Assembly: GCF_037893015.1 (NCBI RefSeq)
Contig: NC_133662.1
Coordinates: 270,871,944-270,935,943 of the forward strand
Reading direction: 5' to 3'
DNA from: Macrotis lagotis
Taxonomy: Eukaryota > Chordata > Mammalia > Peramelemorphia > Peramelidae
Length of the DNA stretch: 64,000 nt
Shown here: positions 34,148 to 44,457 of the stretch, in pieces
How positions within the stretch are numbered: the first letter of the stretch is position 1
How the letters are laid out: each line of letters starts with the position of its first letter
Notes under the pieces: model-generated
The model's input: only the letters and a program-made list of their open reading frames with translations
Database searches by the model: none
What the model was told of the DNA's origin: nothing
Position numbers and translations under genes: made by a program

Positions 34148-34160
34148 GTCAATCATTAAC
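34148..34160. promoter_or_regulatory. HNF1-like site upstream of UGT1A7-10-like exon
   Basis: GTCAATCATTAAC matches the palindromic HNF1 consensus GTTAATNATTAAC at all but one position, 126 bp before the ATG. HNF1 is a known activator of UGT1A first-exon promoters in liver and gut. Binding here is inferred. Confidence 0.6.
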
Positions 34161-34285
34161 TAATGTCATCGTTGTATAGATGGGCACCCTCCCTTCCTTC
34201 TGGCAGCCTTCCCTTTCACTAATAGGCTTCCTCAGGACTCTGAAGTCCCATAGACAGCTACCTTCCTCTGTGTATCTGGTTCTAA

Positions 34286-35146
34286 ATGGCTTCTCTCCTT
34301 CAGTCTGGTGCCCTCCTTCCCCTGTGGACATTTCTCCTGCTGGCTGGTGGTTTGGCTGAGGCAGGCAAGCTGCTGGTGGTGCCCATGGATGGGAGCCACT
34401 GGCTCAGCATGAGTGTGGTGGTGGAGAAGCTACATCAGAGAGGACATGAAGTGGTGATGGTCATCCCTGAGGTGAGCTGGAGGTTGAAGTCATCTGTCCC
34501 TTACACCGTGAAAACTTACAAACCCTCCTACTCCTTGGAAGACTTCAACCAGGCATTCAAGAGATTTTCTGATAACCAGTGGGATAACATAAATAAACAC
34601 ATGCTCTCTCTGATCAATAACCCAAATACCACTTTGTTCTTTGAATATGTTTTTTCAAACTGTAGGAGTCTATTTCAAAACACTGAGCTGTTGAACTACT
34701 TAAGGGAGAATGCATTTGATGCCATCCTTTTTGATCCTTTTGACCAATGTGGCTTTATTTTGGCCAAGTACTTCTCCCTCCCATCAGTGGTCTTCACTCG
34801 GGGGCTCTTTTGCCATTACTTAGAAGAGGCAACTCAGTGCCCCAGTCCTTTATCTTATGTTCCAAAAGGACTCAGTGAGCTCTCGGACTCCATGACCTTC
34901 ATAGAGCGTGTCTGGAATTATGTCTTCCACCTTCAGGAATTGTCACTGTGCTCCTATTTCATGGAAATCCCCTTGAATATTGCCAGTGAAATTTTACAAA
35001 GGCCCATGACTGTGAATGAACTGTATCGTGACACATCCATCTGGTTACTAAGAACTGACTTTGTCTTCAACTATCCTAGGCCATTGATGCCCAACATTGT
35101 GTTTGTGGGGGGCATCACCTGCCATGAGGCGAAGCCCCTGTCCAAG
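34286..35146 (+). CDS. UGT1A: UGT1A alternative first exon, UGT1A7-10-like
   Basis: This exon encodes the N-terminal, aglycone-binding half of a microsomal UDP-glucuronosyltransferase, an ER-membrane enzyme that conjugates glucuronic acid to phenols and drugs. Residues 1-26 form a signal peptide (hydrophobic [14 protein letters not shown]). [17 protein letters not shown] follows, with catalytic His38, and the Asp partner lies in the [10 protein letters not shown] block (Asp145/Asp150). The sequences [29 protein letters not shown] and [10 protein letters not shown] point to the UGT1A7-10 phenol class. Asn114 sits in a glycosylation sequon. The coding part is 861 nt (287 codons) and ends in phase 0 at AAG|GTGAGT. 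Reading runs open 55 codons into the intron, which is not coding. Exons 2-5 are outside the window, downstream. Confidence 0.95.
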
Positions 35147-35297
35147 GTGAGTCATCTGACATCTTGGTTTGGGAGGAGTGGGAGGCAGGAGGACAGCTTT
35201 CTAAATGCCTTGAGATACCTTAAGGTCATATTGATCAGTCATTGCTCTATCATCATCATCATCAACTTCATCATAGTGGTGATCGAAGTAATTAAGA

Positions 35298-35420
35298 TTT
35301 TGATTAATTGATACATATTCATTAAGTGCCTACTATGCATCAGGAACTGTGCTAAGTTCTGGGGAGGCAAAAAGAGGTAAAACAGTCTCTGCCTTCAAGG
35401 GGCTTAAAATATAATGAGGT
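35298..35420 (-). mobile_element. L2 3' end fragment
   Basis: The reversed L2 3' UTR: ttaagtgcctactatgcatc, gaactgtgctaagttctggg and acagtctctgccttcaaggg. Confidence 0.75.
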
Positions 35421-35489
35421 TTACAGAACACTTTACAAATATTTCCTCATCTGTTTCCTTACAACTCTCAAAGTTAAGAGCTGGTTTTG

Positions 35490-36030
35490 TTGCTGTTGGT
35501 TTTTTCCTAATTGATATTTTATTTCATTTTTCCAATTACATGTTATGAAAATTTTCCAACATTCATCACATATATATGCATATTTATAAGTTAATTTCCT
35601 TCCACCCTCCCTTCCCACCCTCTCCCCTCAATAGCAAACAGTCCGGTGAATATTGTGTTTAACATGGTTACAGATTAGTCATTTTCTGTATGAGAAATTA
35701 GGACTAAGGGAAAATAAAGAAAACTATGAGATAGGAAAGAAAAACGTAAGAGAAGTGAATGTAGTGTTCATTCAGATTCTGTACGTTTTTCTTTGTTTTG
35801 TTTTATTCTGTTTTTCTTCCTCTGGATGAGGATAGCATTGTCCATAGCCGGTCTCCTGGGGTTCTCCTAGCTCTCTGGACTGCTGAGAGCAGGGCTGAAC
35901 AACTCACAATGTTGCTGTTCATGTGTACAATGTTCTCTTGGTTCTGCTCCCTTCGCTCAGCATCAGTTCCTGTAATTCGTTCCATGCTTCTCTATGGTTT
36001 TAGAAAGCTGTTTTTATTCACCTTTTATTG
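35490..36030 (-). mobile_element. L1 3' end fragment
   Basis: An antisense L1 3' UTR and distal ORF2. It starts with ttttatttcatttttccaat and includes the ggttctgctcccttcgctca phrase, which also occurs near 62110-62150 in another L1 3' end. Confidence 0.65.
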
Positions 36031-36150
36031 ATGAAAAAACAGGCTGAAAGTTGTTAAGTGATTTACCCAGGGTCAATCAACTGGTGAATATCAGAAGCAG
36101 AATGTGAACCCTGTTGTTCTTGACTCCATGTGCAACCCTCTATCACACAT
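36030..36150 (-). mobile_element. MIR copy
   Basis: A reversed CORE (gttaagtgatttacccaggg) and degraded head (agcagaatgtgaaccctg). Confidence 0.55.
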
Positions 36151-36611
36151 GATCATTTCTTTTGTTGAGATTTATGTTAATTAGTGGACAGAGTAGAGAG
36201 AAGGCTGCCCTCTGAGGTAAGAAGATCTGGGTTCAAGTCCTCAGATAGTGACTAAGAAGCAGAGTTGTAAGTTTTCAGTCTAAGAATTCCTTTCAATAAA
36301 ACAATGTCATAGGATGCCCTGGAGGTGATGATCTATCAGCTGTGAACTCGAGAGACACTGCCAGCATCTTTGCTCAAAGCTCACCCCGCTCCCTGCTCTA
36401 TGGATCACCTGCTAGAGTCACAACTGGCTTGTCATCCGTGTTCTCCTTTCGAATGTTGAAATTCTTGTCTTGATGATACCTCCAGAACTTTTCAGTGACA
36501 CCCTTCCCCCATCCTCCCTTGCAACCAGTGAATTCAGTAGAGCAAAAGAATGGTTTTTTTTTACCATGTTTTAATCCATATCAATAGAGAGGAAACACTC
36601 AGACTTCTGAT

Positions 36612-36826
36612 GGAGTTGTTGACTTTTCATGACCCCATGTGAGGTTTTCTTGAGAAAGATACTGGAGGACTTTGCCATCTTCTTCTCTGAATCATTTGAC
36701 AGATGAAGAAACTGAGGCAAATAGGGTCACACAGCCAGGACATATCTGAGGTTAGACTTGAACTCAAGATGAGTCTTCCTGATTCAGGCCAAATGCTCTA
36801 TCTTCTGCCCATCCTAACTGCCCCAA
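36612..36826 (-). mobile_element. Long-tailed CORE-SINE (type 2)
   Basis: A reversed copy: gacttttcatgaccccatgt, gatactggaggactttgcca, then acagatgaagaaactgaggc, then CORE and head ending in cctaactgcccc. Confidence 0.8.
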
Positions 36827-37084
36827 ATTTGGCAATACTTAATGAAAGAGCAAACTTAAGAAAACAAAGATCTGGTTGTGCTCTGTTTTCTCTGCTTAAG
36901 AAAGATTGGGTTATTCTCTCCAACATATATTGGGGCTACAGAGGGCCTGAGGGGCAACAAGGAGGATCTGGTCTTTCTACCAACACAGATGGAACCAGTT
37001 CTGCAAAGTTCTAGCCCGGGAAAGGTGATTGGGGAGCTGAAGAGAACAACCTTGCCTCTCTCTGTTCCCCTTTAGAGGCTTCCC

Positions 37085-37330
37085 TCCCATTAGAATACAA
37101 GTTTGTTGAGGGCAAGTGTTGCCTCACTTTTGTTGATTGGGGCCTTGGTCTGTACTAAGGGCTTCTTCAATGGTTTCTTGTTCATTCATTCATCGTTCAG
37201 GGTAACATCATCAGTAGGTGTCAGAAGGAAGTATCAAGCCAAGGTTGCCCAGATCCTGCAGCCAAGCCAGGCTTCCTCTCCATCTTGACTTATGAATAAA
37301 TTTATTTTCTCAATATTGATTGATTGATCC
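37085..37330 (+). mobile_element. L2 3' end fragment
   Basis: cccattagaatacaagtttg and ttgagggcaagtgttgcctc begin the L2 3' UTR. It ends with tattgattgattgatcc. Confidence 0.65.
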
Positions 37331-37364
37331 CATGAATATGAAACAAGTATGGAAGAGAAGAATG

Positions 37365-37740
37365 GAAGCAGAGGGTGCTAGCCTAGGAGTCAAGAGATCA
37401 GGTTCTCTTCCTGGCTCAGCCACTGACCCATTTCTGGGCCAGCGAGCCAGTTTCCTCCTCTGTAAAATGGAGGGTTGGGCACAGTGCCAGGAAAGAGCTC
37501 TGGATCTGGAGTCAGAGGATCTGGTGATTTAATCTTTCTGGGCTTCAGTTTCCTCCCCTATAGAATGAGAGATTTGGACTAGATGGTAACTAAAATGCCT
37601 TGTGATGCTAATTCTGTGATCTGAGAGGAGCTGTGTAGCCTCAGACAAGTCTCCTCGACTCCATAGTTCTATTATTAAACTAAAATGATGGCTTTGGATT
37701 GAATGATCTCTAAGTCCCCTGCAGTTTCGGCTCTCTCTGA
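37365..37740 (+). mobile_element. Cluster of MIR copies
   Basis: Three sense MIR pieces follow one another, recognised by gccagtttcctcctctgtaa, gcttcagtttcctcccctat and cctcagacaagtctcctcg. The first is the most complete. Confidence 0.6.
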
Positions 37741-38335
37741 ATGTGGGTTAATCAACTTGCCCCAAGGTGACTCAGCAATTCTTCAGGTTCTCATGGTTTA
37801 GACAAGGGATTTTGCTTTCCTCTCCTCTGGGGGTCTTTCCTTTGGGCTTAGTGAGGAGAGCTTCTGTCTATGACCATCTAGGAGTGAGTGCAGCCAAATC
37901 AAAGGCATATTTGGTAGGAAGGCTCCTTCCTTACCTGAAATTCCCATTGCAGCCTCCAGCAAGGTAAACTTGTCTTTTCTGCACCTTTGGCTTGCAAGGT
38001 GAGGAACCCGTGGCTCGTGTCTTCCTCCTCTCATTTAGTGGCTGAGGTGGGCAGAAGGAAAGCTCTGTAGATGACGGGGTCCTCCTTAAGGGTCCAGGTC
38101 CTTGTCCCTTGCTACTTGAACAGGCCCTGGGCTGGGCTCCAAGTCCCTCCTGCTTCATCTCTGTGGCACTAAGCAGGGAAGGGAAGGCAGAGCATCAGTG
38201 GCAGCTTTTGACTCTGTCTCCCTCAGGTCTTGCAGATGTTTTACATGACTGAAAAAAGGAAATTGAGTACCTTTTTGGGAGTTCAGTAGGACTAAGAATA
38301 TCCTTGATTCCAGTGAGGCAGCAGTATTTCTAGGG
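37741..38335. other. Intronic spacer, no recognised feature
   Basis: About 600 bp. The only item noted is 37992-38013, which is identical over 22 bp to 40041-40062 inside the UGT1A pseudogene. Confidence 0.45.
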
Positions 38336-38500
38336 ATTCACCAATGCCCTCAGTTCTACTGAATTGTTACAGACATAGGGAGCCACTGCAGGTTATGGAG
38401 CAGGGAAATGACATGCTCAGACCTCAGCTTGAGTAAGATCTTTTGGGAGAACTGAGTAGAGGGTGAATTAGAGCAGGCAGACTCAAGGAGGGGAGAGGAG
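38336..38500 (-). mobile_element. L2 LINE fragment
   Basis: An antisense L2 ORF piece: catagggagccactgcaggt, atgacatgctcagacctcag and gatcttttgggagaactgag. Confidence 0.65.
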
Positions 38501-38700
38501 GGTGCCCTCTCTCCTCATCCCTGCCTCTTAGCATTCCAGTTTCCTTCAAAGTGAAGTTCAAGCCAATACCCTACCTTCCCAAGCAAAGTCTTTCCTGAGC
38601 CTCCAGTAACTGGTGCCCCCATCCCCCCCACCCCAAGAAAGAATGGAAGCTTCCTAAAGGCAAGGACCCTTTTGTCCTCATTCCCTCCAACTTGAAATCT
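38501..38700 (+). mobile_element. L2 LINE 3' fragment
   Basis: A sense piece: gtgaagttcaagccaatacc, caaagtctttcctgagcctc and cctaaaggcaaggaccctt. It directly follows an antisense L2 piece. Confidence 0.55.
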
Positions 38701-38835
38701 GTGATTCTATGTCCTGGGTTTGAATTCTGACTCTGCTAGTCATTATCTGCGTGGCTCCATTAAACTGACCTTAAATATTTCCTCCTGCCAAAGGATTGGC
38801 TCAAAGGCAATCTCTCAAGCTTTGAGGGACTGTGT

Positions 38836-38837
<2 letters not shown>

Positions 38838-38905
<68 letters not shown>
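38838..38905. repeat. Compound (GT)n(GA)n microsatellite
   Basis: About 15 GT units are followed without a break by about 18 GA units. Confidence 0.95.
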
Positions 38906-38909
<4 letters not shown>

Positions 38910-39010
38910 AGAAAGAAAAGGCCTTTTCCTTTGCCCACTTACCCCATATTTATTAGCATCTCTTTTCTTTAGATGTATTCCTTTGTGGTGGTGGTTATTT
39001 TTCAGTAGCT

Positions 39011-39197
39011 TTTTGTCATATCTGACTGACTCTTCATGATCCCAGGTGGGTTTTTCCAGCTCAATTGACAGATGAGAAAACTGAGGCAAGCAGGGTGATG
39101 TGACTTACCCAAGGTCACTTGGCTATTTGAACTCAGGAATATTAGTCTCCCAGATTCCAAATCCAGGGTTCTATCCACTGTGCTACCTAGCTGTCCT
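39011..39197 (-). mobile_element. Long-tailed CORE-SINE (type 2)
   Basis: A reversed copy: gactcttcatgatcccaggt, then gacagatgagaaaactgagg, then CORE and a head ending in gtgctacctagctgtcc. Confidence 0.8.
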
Positions 39198-39634
39198 TTA
39201 TGGAAGTTGCTTTTTATCCATTAGTGGTGTCCGAAAAGGAAATAAGTTGCCTCATTCCTTCATTTGTATCAAACCTTCAGTAAGTACCTACTAAGGACCA
39301 AGGGCATTTCCATCAGTGGAGGTGTTGAAGCTGAATGTGGACCAAGGTGTGTTGAACTATGTCAGGTTGGGGAGGATTTGGGGATGTGACAATTGGACTA
39401 ACTGACATCTAAATCCAGCTTCTCAGGGTTTTTATGTTTGAAGCCAATAATAATAATAATAAATAGTGTGTGATGCCTCAGTCCCCTTTGACTAGGAAAC
39501 AAGGAACCATGGTCATCGATAAAACTACAAAGTCAATATTTGAGTTTATCTCATTGAAATTAACTGATTCTGGCTTCTTTTGCCTTTCTCAGTCTAAGCC
39601 CAGGAAGCCCCAGGTGTTTCCATTTCAAGGGAAA
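39198..39634. other. Spacer upstream of UGT1A pseudogene
   Basis: It contains a short (AAT)n at 39448-39462 and is otherwise unrecognised. An open frame from 39470 runs through into the pseudogene exon but has no start or signal logic of its own. Confidence 0.5.
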
Positions 39635-40384
39635 ATGTCCCAGCAGGAGTTTCTTGTTTTCAAATTCTTCCTGCCATCGCTTACCTTGTCTACTGGAGAA
39701 AAGCTGCCTATGGATGGCAGCCTCTGGCTCAGCATGTTCCCTATGGTGGAGCTGCTCAGCCAAAGGGGCCACAAGGTGGTAGTCCTCTTGCCCCATGTGA
39801 GCCAGGACATCTTTACAGCTAAAATGTATCGGGTACCCAGAGGATCAACTTAATGAGGACCTAAATGTCTTTGGCTGACCAATCTCTGAAAGCACTCCTG
39901 GCCAATGGCTTTTGTCAAGATTGTGCAAAATGTAGGGTCATTTGTGAAGATTCTGGAGACTTTGTGTGGGATGGTCCTTACTGAGCACCTCTAACTTTCT
40001 TCCTTCTATTTGATTGGAGGTTTGAGTGCAACTTGAACAGTTGCAAGGTGAGGAACCCGTGGTTCATGTCAGTTCATGACAGTCTCCCTGCTTATGTTCC
40101 GTGGCTTTTTTCCCAAATTTACAGACCATATGACCTTTCCCTAAAGGCTGACAAAATCTTCACCTCCACCATGGAGAAGTGGTACTGTTTCTACTTGCAA
40201 TCCACCTTTGACAGAATTGCCTCAGAGTTCCTTCACAGGGATCTGCAAGTGAGGGACCTTTTTGAAACCGGGTGCTATTTGGCTGTTGAGATAGGATTTT
40301 GTTATCGAATTTCTTCAACCAGTCATGCCCAACCTGGTCTTTGGGGTAGGATTAAACTACCTCCCAAGCAGACTTCTGTCTGAG
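39635..40384 (+). pseudogene. UGT1A: Decayed UGT1A first exon
   Basis: A UGT1A-type exon 1 that no longer encodes a protein. An ATG at 39635 opens a readable N terminus ending in GEKLPMDGSLWLSM, where the normal form is [16 protein letters not shown]: three residues are missing and the catalytic His is Leu. MVELLSQRGHKVVVLLPHVS follows, then a stop near 39851. The middle, including the FDA..DP block, is scrambled or deleted. Further on, AYVP, FDRIASEFLHRDLQVRDLF and an MPN-like end near 40322 are recognisable. The end reads CTGTCTGAG|GAAGG, so the splice donor GT is lost. Its length is about 750 bp against 861 for intact exons. It lies between the UGT1A7-10-like and UGT1A6-like exons. Its class cannot be fixed. 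Confidence 0.88.
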
Positions 40385-40527
40385 GAAGGCCCTCTTTCTG
40401 TTTAATAGGAGCTCCTATCTAATGGGATATGAGGGAGAGAAAAGAGCACAACTGGTTTCCATGGTCTTTCTTTAATACTCCTACTCACAATATGCTGCCC
40501 TGGGTCTTTGAAAGAATCTCAGCTTCT

Positions 40528-40694
40528 GGGGTGGCTAGGTGGCGTAGTGGATAAAGCACCGGCCTTGGAGTCAGGAGTACCTGGGTTCAAATCTGGTCTC
40601 AGACACTTAATAATTACCTAGCTGTGTGGCCTTGGGCAAGCCACTTAACCCTGTTTGCCTTGCAAAAACCTAAAAAACAAAAACAAAAACAAAA
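40528..40694 (+). mobile_element. tRNA-derived CORE-SINE (type 1)
   Basis: A full-length copy with a tail of A-rich aaaac units. A 17 bp target duplication with one mismatch flanks it (40511-40527 and 40695-40711). Confidence 0.92.
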
Positions 40695-40930
40695 AAAGAA
40701 TATCAGCTTCTCCAGGGTTCAGGGGCTCAATTTGTAAAAGAAGAGAGTTGGACTCAATGGCTTCTGACTCTTCCTCTAGTCTTCTAAGATTCAACTTGTT
40801 CATTTGGTCTCTTTCCCCCCTACCTACACCCACCACACCATTAGTTTGTAAGTTCTTTAAGAAGAGAATTTATATGACATTTCACTTCGTAGACACAGGC
40901 CCCTAAATGTGGTGAATCTATTTTTTTGCT

Positions 40931-40957
40931 GAATGAACGAATGAATGAATGAATGAT
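40931..40957. repeat. (GAAT)n microsatellite
   Basis: Six or so GAAT units with one change. Confidence 0.8.
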
Positions 40958-41147
40958 TTCATAATGATTACTTTTCTTTGGGGAGGGATAAGTGATTTCT
41001 ATGGTCTTTTCCTCCTCTTGGAATCTGCCATCTTTGAGATCTCTAGGAAATTCATCTCTGAATGGGTCTTATCATTTTTAGATTGTGCTACCTCCAGGGT
41101 AGATTTATTATGAGACTCTGAGTATGGATGGCCATGGTGAAAGAAAG

Positions 41148-41370
<223 letters not shown>

Positions 41371-42030
41371 GGACAGAGTAAAGGAAGAGTGGAGGTGATG
41401 CCTGAGTCAGACTCCTTCCCCAGGTAGAAACACTGGAGATTCATTTGTAGTTAGCAAGTGATTAGATGGTTAAAATAGGATATTAACTGGGAAAGGGGGG
41501 TTATTCCCACTCTCTTCTCCTTTTTGCTCCCCCTTAAGAAATCCTCCCCAGCTCAGGCCCTGTCTCTATTGCCCACTGGCTCTGCAATCTGTTCCCTCTC
41601 ACCAGGTCTTGTTTACAAAATCCAACATCCCTTCCAACCCATTTTCTCAACTGGATTTTCCGTGGAAAAACTGATTTGAGGGGACTTTTAATTTTTGTCT
41701 TTTTATTGATACTTCTTGTCTTTATATAGCATTTCTTTTTTTAGTATATCCCTTCCTCAGTGAACCACCCCTTAAAACAACACAAAATTGGAGGAAACCA
41801 CATATAGACTATAGCTAACAGTGTATGTACTCTTCTGCATCTATAGGCCCCCACTTCTGCAGTAAGAGCAAAAAAAGGTATTTTCTCTACTTATCTCCAG
41901 GACCAGGCTCTCCTAGAAAGCATCTACAGAGTACTTTAAAGTTTGCAGTCAAGAAAGCAAGGAATAAACACCTACTGTGAACCTTCTAAGGTCCCAAAGG
42001 ACTAGAACTCAGGGACCCACGTTCTCCCCT
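41371..42030. other. Intronic spacer, no recognised feature
   Basis: About 660 bp. I recognise nothing here. Confidence 0.45.
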
Positions 42031-42107
42031 TAATAGTAATAGTAATAGTAATAGTAATAGTAATAGTAATAGTAATAGTAATAGTAATAGTAATAGTAAT
42101 AGTAATA
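42031..42107. repeat. (TAATAG)n hexanucleotide array
   Basis: About 13 perfect head-to-tail copies of taatag (77-78 bp). Confidence 0.97.
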
Positions 42108-42109
42108 AT

Positions 42110-42330
42110 GGTTAACATTTCTATAACCCTACTATATAGGAAAAATATAGCATGCTAAGGGATTTCCATCCCTTATGGCCCTGGAGTCTTATGGCAACCC
42201 AAGGGCTATTGTTATCTGCATTTTATAGATATGAAAACAAAGGCAGAGACTTGTCCAGGGTCACACAGTCAATCTCTGAGGCTCAGTTGGAGTTCAGGGC
42301 CTACAGATGTCAGGCCACATCTCTAACCCA
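42110..42330 (-). mobile_element. MIR copy
   Basis: A reversed MIR: ctgcattttatagatatgaa, agacttgtccagggtcacac, then a decayed head. Confidence 0.7.
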
Positions 42331-42744
42331 ACTATCACCAAATTACTCTGCATCTGGACTTTCTTCCTCTCTCTCTGACCTCAATGGATAGTGTCCTTCA
42401 GGGAGTGAGTTGTGGGACCAGCCCCAGAATCCAGAATTGATGGGAATGTCCCCACTGAGTCCCTGGAACAGGTTCTCATGTGATCTGTGAAGCTGCCAGA
42501 GTAGGGGCTGCAAAATACCAAGCAATGCAAACCTGAAGTTCTTTGGGTGGTCTGTGGATAGCACCTTCCTCAGAGACTTGGGGAATGAGTGGGAAATAAA
42601 GCTGTGGAGGCAGCAGACATGGATGATAGGTGCTTCTCAGTCCAGCTGAGTAACTGAGTCTCAGTGGTGTGTTGGTTAGAGAAGTTGAGGCAGAGAGCTT
42701 CCTCATCTGGTCACTTGGACTGTGCCAAGGATCTCTCAGATACT

Positions 42745-42868
42745 TATGTGTCCAGCAGCAATAGGGGATGAAGACTTGCCAAGAGTTACCCAGTCAGGAT
42801 GCAGCTGAAGCAGGATTTGAACTCTACTCTTTGAGGCCATCATGCTCTTCACTGACTCCTCACTGCCT
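42745..42868 (-). mobile_element. MIR fragment
   Basis: gacttgccaagagttaccca, aagcaggatttgaactctac and a head remnant ending in cactgcc. Confidence 0.55.
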
Positions 42869-43848
42869 TAGTAAATGACTCTTCTGGATGGCTTTGGCTC
42901 TCTGACCTTAGCCTGGCTGGTCCTCAATGGACATCCACACAGTCCATCCTCAGGCATGTACATCACACCTTTCAGACCAGGAGGCCCTCCCAGAGTCTGG
43001 ACTCATGGTCTCTGAGAAGCCAGGTCCCCTCTATCATAATGGGGGATGATCACCAGCTGCAATCTATCCAGGAAGATGCCGTGCATTGAAAATTGCTCTC
43101 CAACTAACTCTGATCCTGATTCCCCTCTGGCCTTACCGGATGTCCCAACCCTAACTTTCTGTCTCCCTGGTCTTTGACATCTTCCCTGCTCTTCTGCCCT
43201 CCAGAGGTTTACCTGATCCTCTCCTCCTCATATCACTTTTCATAGAGTAGATCTTACTATTGGGGGCAAGTCCCCTCACCCCAAAAGATCTGTTTCCCTG
43301 TCCCTTGAATGGGGGGGGTAACTCAGAAAGGTAACCCAAAGTATACACAGAGTATCTGGTATCTGCCCATCTCAGAGGGATGAACAGTGAAAATGAAATG
43401 GAAAAATGGATGAAATAACCAACAATAGTGGGAGATTAAGAAATCAGGGTTCAGATGGCTCTGCAAATATCACCTAGTCCAGGCTTGCTGATGTCTAGGC
43501 ACATACATATGGGTTCCCAGGGTTTTGGGAGACTGTTCTCAGCCCCACCCATCATTCCCCTGGCTTAAGTTGCTGGCCCCAACCAGAGCACAAAGTATGG
43601 GAGCACACAGGTCCCTAAAATGAGTCTTTGGGGGGGGTACATTTTAGAAATTTTCCCAGAGAAGATAGTAACAAAAAAAGCCAAGCTTTGCTGTTCAATG
43701 GGCTGCAGTCCCTCCCCAGAAAACTCAGCTATGGAAAAGGACAGCCTTTGAAGGCTCAGGAGGGAGAAGCCTGGTTTGACTGCTCTCCAACTGGCTCATC
43801 TCACCCCAATCATTCCAACAGCATCTCAGTCCAATAAGAACCTACTAT
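42869..43848. other. Intronic spacer, no recognised feature
   Basis: About 980 bp of mixed-composition sequence with only short open frames and no repeat that I can name. Confidence 0.5.
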
Positions 43849-44004
43849 TGGGGGGGCGGCTAGGTGGTGCAGTGGATAGAGCACCAGCCCTGGAGTCAGG
43901 AGTACCTGGGTTCAAATCCGCCTTCAGACACTTAATAATTACCTAACTGTGTGGCCTGAGGCAAGCCACTTAACCCCATTGCCTTGAAAAAATTCTAAAA
44001 AAAA
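43849..44004 (+). mobile_element. tRNA-derived CORE-SINE (type 1)
   Basis: A full-length copy. A 13 bp target duplication with one mismatch flanks it (43836-43848 and 44005-44017). It lies about 450 bp upstream of the UGT1A6-like start codon, within the likely promoter region. Confidence 0.92.
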
Positions 44005-44457
44005 AAGAGCCTACTATGAAAAGCAGGGTAGCACCTTGCAGAGTGAAGAAAGTGAGAAAAAGACATAGGGCTACTGAGTTCATTTTCCCACTAATTTCTT
44101 TCACTGATGAATTTCTCAATTTTTTTTAACAAGGGGTAAAATCGTATTTTTTTAAAATTTGTTTGTCTTCCAACCTCCTAGTCACCCAACTTGTTTTATG
44201 TCCATCACCCACTTGTCAAATACAGTATGCCTTTGTGCAAGGCAAGGCTGAAGACCAAGCCCTGGGATTTGGGTGCTCTGAAGGCTGATGATCTGCCCGG
44301 GTGGTGTTGAAATGAGGTAGATGGTTCAGACCAGGGCAGTGTTTACCAACAGGACTCTGCATGCCCCATCAAAAGTCAATATTAGTCTGCGCACTTAGGT
44401 CTGTTTGGACACCAGAGTTTTATTGAAAGAGGAGAGAGACTGAACTTTTAGTCCAAC
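44005..44457 (+). promoter_or_regulatory. Presumed promoter region of UGT1A6-like exon
   Basis: The 450 bp between a SINE and the ATG. I found no convincing HNF1 palindrome: agtcaatattagt at 44375-44387 matches only about half the consensus. No classic TATA box stands out. It is called a promoter only because UGT1A first exons each have their own. Confidence 0.35.

Noticed and set aside
35147-35311. The 55 codons continuing the UGT1A7-10-like frame past the donor
   Set aside because: They follow a consensus GTGAGT donor at the conserved exon boundary and do not resemble UGT exon 2.
39470-39634. Upstream extension of the UGT1A pseudogene reading frame
   Set aside because: It has no similarity to UGT signal peptides. 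The recognisable exon begins at the ATG at 39635.
42031-42107. Hexanucleotide array as a possible CRISPR or tandem regulatory array
   Set aside because: It is a simple head-to-tail microsatellite with no spacers.
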